From positions 30,662,260 to 30,726,259 of the forward strand of contig OX578283.1 in the NCBI GenBank assembly GCA_951217055.1: 64,000 nt of DNA, read 5' to 3'. This document shows, piece by piece, positions 11,868 to 25,999 of this stretch. The notes below the pieces were generated by a model, which was not told the origin of the DNA, did no database searches, and was given only the letters and a program-made list of their open reading frames with translations. Origin of the DNA: Gerris lacustris. Lineage: Eukaryota > Arthropoda > Insecta > Hemiptera > Gerridae. Numbering within the stretch: position 1 is the first letter of the stretch; each line of letters opens with the position of its first letter. Made by a program: the position numbers and the translations under genes.

Positions 11868-11945
11868 GATGATCCTTATACGGCGGGGAAAAGATGGGGA
11901 GGGGAGCTAGGAGAGGATGCCTTCATGCACCCCGCCACAAGAGAG
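11868..11945 (+). CDS. Exon A of a host gene (26 codons, phase 0/0)
   Basis: A GC-rich 78-bp island sits between a good acceptor (CTTTTTGTTACAG) and a good donor (GTAATC). Only one frame is open. It reads DDPYTAGKRWGGEL followed by GEDAFMHPATRE; the other two frames contain stops (TAG at the AGC|TAG site, and TGA at the start). The exon begins and ends on codon boundaries, compatible in phase with the exon at 34812. I do not recognise the peptide as a known domain. It may be part of the disordered N-terminal region of the same transcriptional regulator. Whether the two exons belong to one gene is inferred only from strand and phase. Confidence 0.6.
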
Positions 11946-13719
11946 GTAATCTAATTATTACTGCATGCATATCAAATTAATTGAAATAAATAAAGGTAAA
12001 TAGTGTATGTAAGTGGTTAAATAACAAAAGATAAGTTCTTATAACTATAACAATACACCAACAGGTGCGAAACATTTGTCGGAAGTCGCAACTGAATAAA
12101 AATTGAAATCTACATTTCACAACTTATGGGAGCATATTTGCAGGTATTGACTATCCTCCCTAAATATGGATCTGACTATTGGAGAAGTAGCCTTGTTATT
12201 CCTGTTCCTGGTTATTGGTTGTATAAAATTACCCTAGGTGGAGGCCAAACCTGAGGTTTTCCCTTTAAAGACTCGTGTTCTCTCTTTTCTTTGATCCCAG
12301 CTAAGGTTTTCGACATTTCTAAAAGGGTAAGGGTTTGCACTTTCCTTACTTTAATTGGAAAGGGTGGTATATCCTCCTTGAACTTTTCCATCTGTCGGTA
12401 CTTCCATCTGAGGGTAGTTCTATGTACTATTTTAAGACCTATATACAACCATTGTAAGGTCTTCATTGGAGGACCTATTAATGACTCTTACCTTTGAAGC
12501 TTACTCACTAGATTCCATTTAAAACCACCGCATTATATTTGAAGGAGAGGATGAAGTAAGAAAGGAACTATCCTTGCTTACTTCAGCGACTTTTTGAGGT
12601 TTGATATTTACTTCTCTCCCCACAAATAAAAACCCTGTATGTGATTCGAACATGGTCGCACCCACAATGTTGCTTCGATCATACCAGATCTCTTCGTATA
12701 ATATGCTAGTCTACATATATATATCTGTGATTGTGATACAGATATGTATGACAATGTTGATTATAATAGCTTAATTAGGGGGTAACGTTATAAAAAAAAC
12801 CTCGCTAGTTTATTATGCTGTGAAAAATACGCACTACTTAATTAGTCTTGTGGTAAAATTATTCAACCCACAACTGTCTTAAGTGCATCCCATGGTAAAA
12901 GTGTTTAACTCATAATTTACTTTTTTCTTAAGAAAATAAACTGGAAAGAAGAGAAGTAAGTTTATGTGTTTCATGTGTCAAAATAAAGTCCTCATGTACT
13001 TTTTTTTTAAACCCATCTTATGCAGTTCTCCTCCCTTTGAACAGGGAATTAAATAAACCAGTTTTTTTTAACTTGTTCAGGTCATTTTCATTATGTATTG
13101 TGTTTATTTTTTTATATCATAGTGTTTTTCTCACGTTCAGTAATTGTGAGGAAGCTACAGTGAAGTACTACTTATCCATTATCTATATGTTATCATGTTA
13201 GTCCTGTTACTTATTTTTGTTTTGTATACTTTCCAGATAACTGTTATTGTCTTTATCTGGTTTTCATTTATGTACTTTTTTAAAATTCTCTTCCCTTCCG
13301 CATAGTTCTCTTCTCTTGTGCTTTTTGAAAGATAATCTTTAAGAGTCTTACGGCTGCTCAGTGTCTTTTACTACCCTGTTTTTCCGAGCTGTAAAAAGCA
13401 CTTTAGAGTACTAACGGTCAGTTGTTACCATTACTAGACCACTTCAACTATATCTTCTCTTTTTAATGTTTTTTTATAGAGATGCGCTTCCTCCTTTTTT
13501 TTCTTTTTTTTTTTAAATTGAAGAAAAATATAAAAATGTAAAGTGCTCTACGAACTATATGACCTGATAGTCTCTTCCTCGAATTAGGTTGTGTAATTTA
13601 AAAAATAAACCTTTCTCTACCTTACAAGAGTTAAGCACATTTCTTACCTAGACATAAAAATCTTGAGCTATAATAGTAAAACGTCAATGTTTTGTTTTTT
13701 TGTTACTTTCTAAAATACG
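11946..13719. other. Intron-like DNA after exon A
   Basis: AT-rich. A slightly GC-richer patch at 12225-12500 is open on both strands (84 codons minus, 68 codons plus), but neither translation is recognisable and the patch has no convincing splice sites. It may be an old element fragment. Confidence 0.45.
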
Positions 13720-14288
13720 TAGCATATAGAAAAAAAGTATTGTTGTAGCGTGAATATTCGATTTTAAGATTTTGATAAATTTACGTATTTCCTCTAGAAA
13801 GTCTCTTGAATCAAAAAATAGTTCTTAAAAAATGTCTGTCTTCTGTGCAGACGTCTGGAGCATAAACTACCGGACCGATTTTAATAAAATGTATCCATTT
13901 TTTCATGCAGTCCCCTTTAATTTTCAATCAAGTTTTCTATTTTAGGTCTTCAGGGGTATTAATAAAAACCAACTACGTTTTTTGCGATATTTCGTCCTTA
14001 CTTTGGGACATTATCAAGCAATATACTTATTTCCATTGTGCATGAATTAAAATTATTTGTCAGTTCATCAATTAAAAAAGTCATACTTCACAAATCCCAC
14101 TTCTTAATTTCGTCAATATGAAATTCCATAATTTAAAAATTTTAAACAGAAGGAATTATGATCAATTTTGATGAAATGATTAGTAATAATTAAATGTACC
14201 CCACAAAAACCGAAACAACAAACAAATGGAAAATTGTGGACCAAGTAATTATGCAATCTATGACAAAGTTTTGTATATTGTATCGGAA
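13720..14288 (+). mobile_element. R2 family repeat (hairpin-ended), old copy
   Basis: It matches the 51233-51823 copy in segment order: AAAGTATTGT near the start, GTCTGTCTTCTGTGCAGACG, a GGACCGATTTTAATAAAATG segment, then TTTTGATGAAATGATTAGTA and TAATTAAATGTACC near the end. The tRNA-like block present in the 51-kb copy is absent here. Confidence 0.5.
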
Positions 14289-14814
14289 AGATTTTTGCTT
14301 CCGAGCTATAATCTTAAGGGTAAAAAAAAGAGGTAACGGAAGCTATGTGATCGTTCTGAAGAACAAAAATATTTTATGTCTCCGATTTCAAAAATTCCAA
14401 GACAGAAATCCGTTTTAGACATCAGGGATTCCGTGTCTGTCTGTCGGGCTGTCACTCAATTTTTGCGAACCAACATATCATAAAAACTACACGTTCGATT
14501 TTAATGAAATTTGTATGGTAGGTCATAATTAGCTCGTTTTTGTCCCATATAAATTCCAACCTTCTGCGCTCATTTTTTTCTCTTCCTCTTGCGGTCAAAC
14601 GAATTTATTTACAGCTATAGCTTCAAAAGTACTTATCTGATTTGTTTGAAACTTTTATTAACATTACTAGTTTATCGAAAATAACTCGCATATAGCCCCA
14701 GATTAATTTGACACGTCTGCGCTCTTTCTCTTTTGCTAAATTGATACTTGAATTCATGTAAAAAATTAAAACAATTTTGACAGATAAAGAAAATCGGGTA
14801 CAGGGTACCTCGGA

Positions 14815-15596
14815 ACTTTTCCTCACTTCAGAGGCCTCTCCTGCTGCGAAGCTGCAGGAGGAAGCAGCATTGGACGTGGTCAGTACTTGGATGGGTGACC
14901 GTTCTGAACAAACTGATTTATTATCATTCTTCAAAAAAACCTTATTTTTAATACCTATATTTTATTTAATTATTTGAAGTTTGGCGGTATTTTGACAGAT
15001 GTAAACAAACTTTGACGTTATCAAAATTATCGCACTAATAAATAATTATATTCGTTTATAACTTTTAAACTAATTAATGGAATTTCATTGGGTTTTTTTT
15101 ATAGTTGTTCCTTAATTTTTTCCGGTCCCAACGATACGCTATACGTCAAAAACCTATTTATACTTTCGGTATTATTAACCGTCAAAGTTTAAAAAATCAA
15201 AAATTGACAATATCAAAATGAAATTTGGTGGGCTTGTTTGTCATACAGAGAGGTATATTCGTGCCACCATTGTCGATTTATTACGATTTTTTAAAGTTTT
15301 TGTTGACTCAACAAACTGGGTTTAGATGGCGGAAAATTTTGATTTTCCGGGTGGCACCACTACAGGTAAGGACTGATTTTTCTGTCAAGTTTCAACTCTC
15401 TAGGTTAAATACCTTGGATATTATGATGATAACACACACACACACACATGCTTACATACATACAGACGTCATGCTGAAAACCACTCAGGAGGTCTTAAAA
15501 ACACCTTAAACGGATAATTCCATTGAAATCTCGGAAACATTTTTTTTGGTGAAAACCGTACCTACTTTTCCTACTATAGGTATAGTGTGGAAAAGT
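14815..15596 (-). mobile_element. Nested non-coding element with hairpin end and 5S-like box
   Basis: It lies inside the R1 copy. The ends are imperfect inverted repeats: ACTTTTCCTCACT (14815-14827) against AGTGTGGAAAAGT (15584-15596). The right end can fold into a hairpin (ACTTTTCC...GGAAAAGT around 15563-15596), like the hairpin start of the R2 family. An (AC)n run and ACATACAGACGTCATGCTGA are inside. The left part holds a 5S rRNA-like sequence (separate entry). Confidence 0.5.
14862..14900 (+). ncRNA. 5S rRNA-derived fragment (internal promoter region)
   Basis: The run TCAGTACTTGGATGGGTGAC is the diagnostic box C / loop region of eukaryotic 5S rRNA. It is preceded by AAGCAGCATTGGACGTGG, which matches the 5S AAGCAG...GG segment with a few transitions. 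The 5' half of 5S is not recognisable and the 3' end diverges after GACCG. It is not a functional 5S gene. It is most simply a 5S-derived promoter segment carried in a mobile element, as in the SINE3 class. A chance match of this length is unlikely. Confidence 0.6.
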
Positions 15597-15711
15597 AAAA
15601 ACGGGGGAAACAATTAAACAAATTAGACGATAATGGCTTGTAAAAGCATAAAATAATAAAGTACGTGATTGGATGGGAGGAAACTATGTGCCACACCAAG
15701 CAGTCTATTTT

Positions 15712-17100
<1,389 letters not shown>

Positions 17101-17393
17101 TAGACCGGGGGGTCTCCAACCTACGTCTCACGAGAGGTTTTTTTCCGGCTCACCGCACCGCAAAAGAAGTTTACAATTGAATTTCAATGCAAAGTTGTAA
17201 TTTTTCCGTAATCATACGCTATTCCAGCGATCAAAAAAAAAATTAGCACGATTCTTAATAAGGTTTTTTTGTTTGGTCGATATTAATAGTGCTTATCCGA
17301 ATATTTTTTACCACTGTGAAGTCTGATTACTCAGTATTGCTTATTTTATCCGGGCCTTCTACCAAAAAGGTTTAAGATCCTTGCCCCAGACTA
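17101..17393. mobile_element. hAT-like non-autonomous element, decayed
   Basis: The left end contains GGGGGGTCTCCAACCTACG and CCGGCTCACCGC. The right end, read in reverse, contains GGATCTTAAACCTTTTTGGT and GAAGGCCCGG. Both are characteristic of hAT-type ends ('gggtctccaacct', 'ggttcttaaacttttttgg'). The outermost bases are roughly inverted (TAGACCGGGG / CCCCAGACTA). No 8-bp duplication was found, so the copy is old or its limits are slightly off. Confidence 0.45.
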
Positions 17394-20300
17394 TAATCTG
17401 TCTGAAAACATCGGGAAAATTAATCCACACTTTATTTTATTTATGTAGTAATTGAGTTATCTACTGCAGCTATATAAGCAATAGAAATGTTATAATATTT
17501 TTGGTTTTTTCTTTCGAAGTCCCATCATACTTACTGTAGTAACTCGATATATATGTTGTAATACATGGTTTAGTTTTATCAGTGTGTGCTATGATTAATA
17601 AGTGCTGTTAATCCTTGACGTTGTGCAAGTGTTCTACTTAATAGTAATTTAACAAGTAGTTCGATGTAAAATCCAGTTGATTGTTAAGTGCATATTATCG
17701 CAACGCTGCAAATTTAAAATGATTATTTTTCACGCATAATTCTCTCATCTTCAACGTATAATAGTTTTACCTTTATTAAATATATTTATAGTTTTGCTCT
17801 ATAGGTTACATTTGTAATCAACTCTAACAGAGAAAGATTAGTTGAAATTAGAGTGCGTTGAATTGTAATCTTAGATGTAATTTAAAAATCATGTATATTT
17901 ATTAGTATAATAATATAAATATCTTCATTACCATTAGAGAATATGTAGTTTTTTTTAATAAATTGAAAAGATGCTTTTAACTACTTGAGCGTGCTATCTA
18001 TCTCTTTAAATTAAAAAAAAAATGTTTTTTCTTTAATTAACTTGGAATCAACAGCTAATAAGTTCATTAGTGTGGATTTAATTTTAATATTAACTAAAGA
18101 GAATTATTACATCTTCAGGTAGCAATTTAAATTATAGCTAGTTAATCATTTTAGGCAGAATAATCTTGATTTTATAATCCGAGTTTTGCTACAATTTACT
18201 CTTTTTATTTATCGCAATAAACCTTTTTTCTAGGGCCGAATGATTTTTAAATGGTGTGAAGTTTTTTCTCAGTTTTGTTTGACTTTTAAACTGACTGGAA
18301 CGTAAAGAAAATAAATAAGCTATTTTCTTAACTGTATGTCCTTGCTTTCGAAGCATCTGTTTCATGTGCTAGAATATGCAGTTGAAAAACTTACTTAAAG
18401 TTATAGCTAAAAGATGTCGGGAGACTTGGTTGGTATTTTACTGTCACGAGCCCGAGAGCTCTTCTCAAAATGCTAATGGATGACCCTGAGAGATAAACTA
18501 GCTGCAGATTAGAACACGTCTTCCCTAGAAACAAGGCATCCAGTTATCATAACGCGTTTAAATATCCCACTTATCGAACAAATTTCACATTTAACCTAGA
18601 AATCCAACTAAGAAGCTTTAAGTCTTGTTAAGAAATGTCATTAATTTTTATTTTTATTGTACCCATTTAACTCCAGAAGTTATCATATCTCAATATATTG
18701 AGTCGTAGTTATGTAAATTTACGTAATTTATTATTATTATATTCTAACAATAAAAAATATAAAATTGTGTGAAATTGATCCCCAAAATACTTCTACATTC
18801 TACCCAGAAAATAGAAATTGGCTAATTTATTTATTTCTTAATTCGTCTTTTTTGTTTAATTGATGTAAAAATATCAGATGACCGAAGGCTATGTCAGTTT
18901 TTTAATTATTCTGCTTGTACCTTGTTTTAACTCTTAAAGAAAATTGTTGACGGTGGCAACTCAGTTTTTCGTAGTCTGTGAATCACTAGCCGAGCTAAAT
19001 TTTGATAATTTCTCAGTTAATTTTTTTTCCGTTTGCTTACGTTAGATACTCAAAACCTATTTTTTTACCTAATTTATTCTAAAAGTATTTGTCTAAAATT
19101 TATTTGAATCCCTATTTATGTTTACACAATAGTACATTAACCACCTATAACACACTGGACTCTATATTCAGAAAAAGGAGATATATTTCACACAAAAGCT
19201 TCTATAAAATATGTTTAAAAAAACAAAATAAAACAAACAATATAATTGCAACAAAGAATATTAAAATTAATTTTCAGTAACTTTTATTTCACAACCGTAT
19301 ACTCGTGCTTCGTTACCAATATTTACGTTGGACAAATAAAAGCATATTTTATAAATATAAGACAGCATAAACTTAAGGTTTTTTTTTTTTTTTTTTTTTT
19401 TTGAAGTGATAGAGTTATACCATGTCAGCAGTCATAGGGTGTCGGGAGGAAAGAAAGTTTATTCTTAAAAGACAAATTTAACGTCAAAGTTATTTGAAAT
19501 CTTGTTACAAAATGTGATATCTCAAGCAGTTGACGCCTGTCAAGTAGAGGAACTAGCGAAGTACCCTGTTGACTTATAATACCCCGGTCCTTCGGCCTCC
19601 AGAACTATAAGAAAAACTTAACACGAACAACCAGTATCTAACAACTTATAATTTATAATTCAGAACCGTGAATGAAAGAGAGCGAAAAAAATTATAAAGG
19701 TACATCCTCCAAACTTAACCCTGACTTAAAAAGATATTTGAAGGAAGAAAAAAGAATTCGATTTGCCGAGAAACCAATTATTTTGTCACTTGGATTTAGG
19801 CCTTGCACATGACAGATAGGAAGATAAAGAGAAGTCGAACTAATTTTTTATTTCTTACTTTTTATATCGAATAAATGTTCTGATTATAATGGAAGAAGGG
19901 ATGCAAATTCGGCGAGATTATGAATTATGTAAAATTAAATAATTTTTTAAGTTAATATTTTTTTTAGAATTTATAAAAAAAGAAGGGGTAATGTAATTCT
20001 TTTGAGATATATATAACTTTATTCGTTGTATAAGGAGTTCTTGGTTATAAAAAAGTAAAAACCAAGAACAAAACTTTATTGAGTGATGAAATAAATTGAT
20101 TTGCAAATTGAACAAATGTAAGAAAATACTCAATTGTCATTGTAACTGTGTGTCCCGTTGCTAGTATCCTTTACTGCTAGATAAATGAATGTCACAAATA
20201 ACAAAATGCAATGTAGTCCGCCATTATAAGGTATCCAATGGTAATGTTAACCACTTGCAATGTAGCCAATTATGGCTAAACAATTCATCAGTATTTCTTT

Positions 20301-20989
20301 ATATATATTGTTATCTTATTTAGTAATATTATCGTCACTTTGGGGAAGATGTGTCTTTCGGAAGCGATACGTCACTTTAACAACATACTGATCTTTACCT
20401 AAAAATATCGTTTGCTAAATTTACTGATTATATTCAACGAAAACGTATTTGGATTAAAAATAATTTAGGCTAATGTCAGCTTAGACAAGCTTTTCCCTGT
20501 TGTTAATTTATTTTATCATTTTACTGCTATTTCTTTAATGCACTAGTATACGTTATAGACATTATATAATAGTTGATAAATTACAGTAATATGATAATGT
20601 TAGAACCACATCTGCTATAAATCGATTGAGAGAATACTCAATAGGATAATTTAAAGATTACTTTTCAAGATTTTACATTTAGATTAAGGTGTTAACATTT
20701 GTTAATTGTTGATCTACGTTGTATCCTTATTACTAATTTACAATGCGTTACATTTTTATAAATAAAAAAAATAATAAAGAAACATTTTCCCACATTTATC
20801 ATTCGATTTCATTATTAAGAACGCCCTTCGAGCATCCTACGCCGTCATAAAAACAGGGCATCTTCGCCTCCATCCTCCATCGATAAATTCAGCCCACACC
20901 CCTCTCTCATTTGGTGACATATCTAGCCTATCAACTCCAATAATTTATATTTAATCTTCTTCATTCAATATAATATATTTCTTCCGTGG
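17394..20989. other. AT-rich intron-like DNA
   Basis: Long AT-rich stretch with T-runs (for example about 23 T at 19380-19402). Scattered short open frames are low-complexity. A GC-richer patch at 20820-20930 was checked; it has no open frame with splice sites. No gene or RNA gene was recognised. Confidence 0.55.
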
Positions 20990-21492
20990 TAGGCTGTGAA
21001 ATAGTAACTTTAGAGCCTAAAAGACATAGCTAAAATCCATTTTTTCATTACGTGGACTTAAAAAATCTTTTCATTACTCCTAGCTGTAAAGAAAAAATCT
21101 TTTACGTCCTAGGAACTAAAAGATTTTTTATGTCCGGCGGGTAGTTGTCAAAACTTCCGTTAGTACCGCTGCAGTCTTTGTAGAAATGCTTCTAGTACGA
21201 TTAAAATCCGCTAGATGTCAATGCGTTTTATTTATCTTTTCTTATAGTGTAACCTCTTTTTAAGGTTTCTTTTTTTAAGTCTTAAGTATGTACTAATATT
21301 TGTTATTATTATATATTGATTAGTGATTAATATTTAATGTTTTTTCATTGTCTGCTACCTCGGAAAAAATAGCATATGCTACGCGACTGTGAAGTGTTTT
21401 TTCTTTACCTTGGCAATATTTACTGTCTCGCTTCGCTCGACAGTAAATGTAATTGCCGCGGTAAAGAAAAAACTCACTTCACAGCCTAGTAA
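20990..21492. mobile_element. Foldback/MITE-like element with a palindromic right end
   Basis: TAGGCTGTGAA begins the left side (20990) and its reverse complement TTCACAGCCTA closes the right side (about 21478-21488). Within it, 21387-21485 is a near-perfect palindrome: ACTGTGAAGTG...TTTACTGTC, a loop of about 11 bases (TCGCTTCGCTC), then GACAGTAAA...CACTTCACAG. A second, weaker inverted pair lies at 21040-21135 (AAAAAATCTTTT words around TCCTAG). No open frame of note. Confidence 0.5.
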
Positions 21493-24042
21493 CATAATAT
21501 ACTATATTATTATAATATATTATATATTCCATATATAAAAACAAGTAAAAAAAAATCAGGATACTAGTTTTGTGGTATGCTGAAAGTGGGTGAGATTATC
21601 TTTTCCTTTCCTGTATCAATAAATTAACTTAATGACATCTGTAAAACAAAATGATATTAGGTATATTGAAATGCCAGATTCTTTCGATTAGTTGTATAGA
21701 CGTCTAAGAGCTTCCTCCTTTTATTTTAAAGACAGCACTTAATTTTTCCTCAAAATATTATAAATTATTATTTTTATTAATTTAGTCCCGTTTCTTGATA
21801 TCATCTGACATTTCCAGGTTTTAGTTAAAATCAAAGATGTTTTCAGCTTCCATCCAGCCAATGAATAATTTTCATCGATTGTTGTAGAACGTTATTGTTG
21901 TTTCTAGTTAAAAATTACCACTACTTTGTTTACTGCGATGATCTAATTAATCAACTGTCCATGTGAATCGCCGTCCTTTTTGTTTACCGCAATAATCTGT
22001 CGAAACAACTGGTCTTGAACTAGGCATTTCCTTGAAACTGCTGTCCTAAACACCGACATTTCTGTTCAAGAAAAAGATAGGCATGTTTCACTCTGATAAT
22101 GCATTTTGTGTTCGGCCCTTTCAAAAGAAGAAGTATAGACAGACCTTCCATTCAAAACAATGAACTAAGCCTAAGAAAACACCTGTCAAATAAATCCACC
22201 CAAATGACTCCAGTAGCAGATGTAAAGGGTGATACAAATGACAGCTGTGACAGATAATGACAGAGCTCTAACGCGCCTAGAATTTAAATCGTCATCGATA
22301 TAATGATAGACAGACATCAGTGTAATCCATTGTTTTACATATCTTTCTTAATTTACTTCGGTAAAGCTTCCTATTGTTCTTCGAGCTGATTATTATAGGA
22401 TTTTTTTAATTGTATCAAATTCCGCTTGATGTTATACCGCCTTTTGAATTTATTATCCTGCCACAAATCATTAAGCTAGTATTAATGTAACGACTCCATT
22501 AATCGGATTTCTTGTGCTGGAACTTCTAATTTTCTGGCCCTGTTCTGTATAAATTGACTTCTCAATGTGTAGGTTTCTAGAGATTTTCAAGGTATTTCTG
22601 TCTTTCATTAAAGCGTGTAATATTATTCTCCCTTAGTCTGATTATTTCACTGATTTCAACAGTGACCTAAATTTCTATTTACAATGTTTGCTATCTAGCT
22701 TAGGTACGTGAGAAAGTTTCAAGATATTGAAACCTTCCTTCTGTCCTTTTTACATTTATCAATTTAATTAATTTTCTGCGTAGGTTTAGCCAATATTTTC
22801 CTTTTCAACTAATGAAATCATATTTCTCGAATATTCTTTGTTTAGTAAGAATTATCTTTTTCTTCATGGTCACTTCTAATTTTAAACTGGCCTATATGAA
22901 TTTGTTCACTTAAAGAGATATTTAATTGGGCCATTGATGATGCACAAGTGTGTATTTTAAAAAAGGAGCCATGATACTAACCCATTGGTTCTAAGGTTGC
23001 ATCAGACATTTAGCGATGGAAAATATGACTTATAGAATATATTTCTAATATTGTAAAACTAATTCATTTAGATGTCGTTATTGAATGTATATTGCGTTAC
23101 GAAAAAGGAAACTGATTTATTTTTTAAAGAGTTTGCATGCTTAGGCGTATACATTTTACTGCAGTAATTATTATTATTGTTTAGGTATTGCATTGATTGT
23201 TGCTACGTAGAAATTGGTTTGCCCCCTACTCTGGCACATTGCTAAGATGGTTTTATTGCCATCACTGTAAGTATCACGAGACATTACTCTTGTTTTTTGT
23301 TGTGCAGTTTCTTGCTGCATTTCCAATTTAGTGTATCCTAAATAAAATTAAAAATGAAAAGGTAGAAATCTAATTTTTTTTATTAATTTATTTATTATAT
23401 ATTTTTTCTCAGAATCGAATCTGAAACTAAGACTGTAACGTCTCTATTATAGTAGATTTTGCTTTGCTAATGTACTTGTATTATAATAATACTAATTACT
23501 GTTTCTATTGCCCATGTGCTTTGCAATTACTGTTACAGTAGTTACAAGCAGAACTAACCTAGGTTCTACCATCGGAAATATTCTACAAAATATAGCAAAG
23601 AGTTAATGAGATAATTTATAATTATAGCACATTTACATAATTCTACTTAAGTTTGCCGGGCATTGTTCGTAGGATACTTGTTACGATTACTATTCACCAC
23701 GGTCTCTGCATTAAACAAAATCATATTTATCGTTGCATCGTAAAACCATTGCTCTGCTACACATTATTGAAGCATATTTCCATGTTAATTCAGCTCTTCC
23801 ATTCTTTAAGGAAATAAGCTGTACGTAAAACAAAATTATTTCTATGTTTACGTCAGAGGTGAGAAATTAGTTGTTCTTTTGACTTCCAGGTTGAACTATC
23901 GTCATAAATCTGACCTTTTTTACTTGTCTTAAAAACATTAACCATTTATTTCTAACTAATGGAGTTCATCAATTTTTTTTAACGATATGAAAAATTACCA
24001 ATTATTTTTAAATATATAAACTCAAGCAAGGTCCTCATATGT
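21493..24042. other. AT-rich intron-like DNA
   Basis: No exon with paired splice sites, RNA gene or element end was recognised. Confidence 0.55.
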
Positions 24043-24342
24043 TGTTAAGGTTCAATTTGGGAGTGGAAGAATGTAAGGGTTAAATGTGTAGTTGGTTGAT
24101 GCTTGGAGTCAAGGAGTTAATTGAATTGGTGGCCCCAGAGTGTCAGTATATGTAATAGAAAGGTGATTGAAGGATGTGTTACGCTTATGTGTCCTTGGAT
24201 GAGGTTTCGTACACTATTTATAAATCAATGTACCCTTTCCTTACATCTCCCTGTACTACAAACGTAGTGTCGTGAGTTAGCGACGTATCTTACATGTACG
24301 CAACTTATAGTAGAAGCTCCATTGTTGTGAACTCCTTAACCA
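24043..24342 (+). repeat. Possible solo LTR
   Basis: The segment starts TGTTAAGGTT and ends CCTTAACCA, an imperfect TGTTAAGG/CCTTAACA-type boundary pair. It is 300 bp long and contains a TATTTATAAATC box near 24218. It is more balanced in base content than its flanks. No matching second LTR or target duplication was found, so this is only a candidate. Confidence 0.25.
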
Positions 24343-25454
24343 CTTACTTGCTTAAAATCTTCTTAAAAGCAAAAACCTCTTAAGATAGTTTAAGTCGCTA
24401 TTAACTTGTTAAATATTAGCTAATCAGAACATATAGCTGTAATCACTACCTCAACAATTTAATTCCCCTTTAAAATGTGTTTTAAGGCGGTTAGGCACTT
24501 AAAGATTTCATTTGATCATCCGTTAATGCAGAAAACTCCCAAGTAGATAGTTTTAAAGGAATAATTGGTGAAATAACCTGATAGATAAGGCATGTAATTT
24601 TTACCTTTATTCGTTACCTTTTTACTTTCTCATTACTCCTATTAAAAGGCGGTCCTCTGTGCCGCACGTGGAGCCTAAGCTACGTAATCGATTTCAATGC
24701 ATCATCCAGAAAAATACCCCGTGATGAAATCGTGCAATTCATTTTAGATTTAATGTGGAACATTTGGAGATGCTGCCTCCCAAAAAAACGATGAATCTTA
24801 AAACGGTTATACTTGTTAAGAATAAATTATAATTTAATAATTTGATGTCCAATTTTTGTGTAAAATAAGCGTGAAGTAGATAAAAAACATAAAGAAAGAA
24901 AATATTTTATTTTGCATTAAGTCTTCTCTTTTACACACTTTTAATTAACTTCAAATATTTATCCAGGACAAATCTTGTGACTTCGATTTAACCCACTTCC
25001 CGACTACCTAGACAGCTGAAACTTGCACAGAGTCTGTATTTCTAATGACTATACAATAATTAGCCATTAATTTAACCATATTATTAGTATTAGTCGATAA
25101 ATCGCTAAATTTCTAAGAAATGTTGGAGGTAAAATTAAAAATCAATTGTAAGCAAACACGACCAGTGACAAGAAAGTGCGTTTTTTTCTGTATATATCAT
25201 TTTATTTTTAACGGCATAGATTTCGCTATAGTGTTGAGCGACTCGATTGGAGCTCTGTTAAACTTGCCTAAGTGGCACCCGCTAACTCGCCCCTTAAGCC
25301 TCAGTCACCGACTGCCGCCCGCGCCTTCGTACCTATTAGTAGTTTTGAAATTTGATGATAGCGTACCATGCTTTTATCTTTAGTGACATACGCATATACT
25401 GTGATCGTTCACAGTACTCCTTTTTAGTGCACATTTTATAAAAGCGTGTTTTTA
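24343..25454. other. AT-rich stretch with a short GC-richer patch
   Basis: At 25220-25380 the + strand is open and GC-richer (part reads LSDSIGALLNL). It faintly recalls retroelement RNase H wording, but no catalytic residues or continuation could be aligned. No gene is called. Confidence 0.4.
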
Positions 25455-25999
25455 TTTTGCTTCTGAGCTTACCGAAGGTAACAGTCTCCGATTTCAAAAA
25501 TTCCAAGACAGAAATCCGTTTCAGACTTCAGGAAACATTTTTGGTCCGTGTCTGTCTGCCGGTCTGTCGCTTAATTTTTGCGAACCAACATATCTTAAAA
25601 ATTACTCGTCAGATTTTATTGAAATTTGGATTGTAGGTTATAATGAGCCCATTGTTGGCCTCTTATAAGTTTCAAACTGGTGTGCCCATTTTTATTTTTT
25701 CTCTTCCACATGCTCACAAACATTCATTTATTTACACCTATATCTTCAATAGTAGTCAACTAATTTTTATGAAATTTTGATGGTTTGTTGAAAGAAGACC
25801 ACATATAGCACCAGATTAATTACAACCGTCTGCTCTTTAACTTTTTCTAAATGCATACTTTAATTAATGTAAAAATCAAAACAATTTTCACATATTAAAA
25901 TAACAGGGAAAATAATTAAATAAATTAGACAATAATGACTTGTAAAGGTACAAAATTAATAAAGTACAGCTAGGATGCGAGAAAGCTATGTGCCACACT
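25455..25999 (+). mobile_element. R1 family repeat with short internal deletion
   Basis: It starts TTTTGCTTCTGAGCTTACCG and ends at GAAAGCTATGTGCCACAC. The segment between AAGGTAAC and AGTCTCCGATTTC is missing about 45 bases relative to the 61.8-kb copy, including the GGAAGCTATGTGATCG part. Confidence 0.7.

Larger units (their letters stand above)
14293..15711 (+). mobile_element. R1 family repeat split by a nested insertion
   Basis: The R1 start (TTTTTGCTTCCGAGC) is at 14293 and R1 sequence runs to about 14797. It resumes at about 15597 with GGGGGAAACAATTAAACAAA and ends with GTGCCACACCAAGCAGTCTA. In uninterrupted copies the two sides are adjacent. The sequences at the break (AAAATCGGG on the left, AAAAACGGG on the right) could be a target duplication of about 9 bp. 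Confidence 0.65.

Noticed and set aside
12212..12497. Overlapping open frames on both strands
   Set aside because: Neither translation is recognisable and there is no splice support. Probably an old repeat fragment.
14777..14977. Open frame with a protein-like stretch near the 5S-like box
   Set aside because: The segment is explained by the 5S-derived sequence in a non-coding element; the frame has no homology.
25120..25383. Open frame with LSDSIGALLNL, similar in feel to retroelement RNase H
   Set aside because: No catalytic Asp/Glu pattern, no continuation and no flanking reverse transcriptase. Too weak to call.
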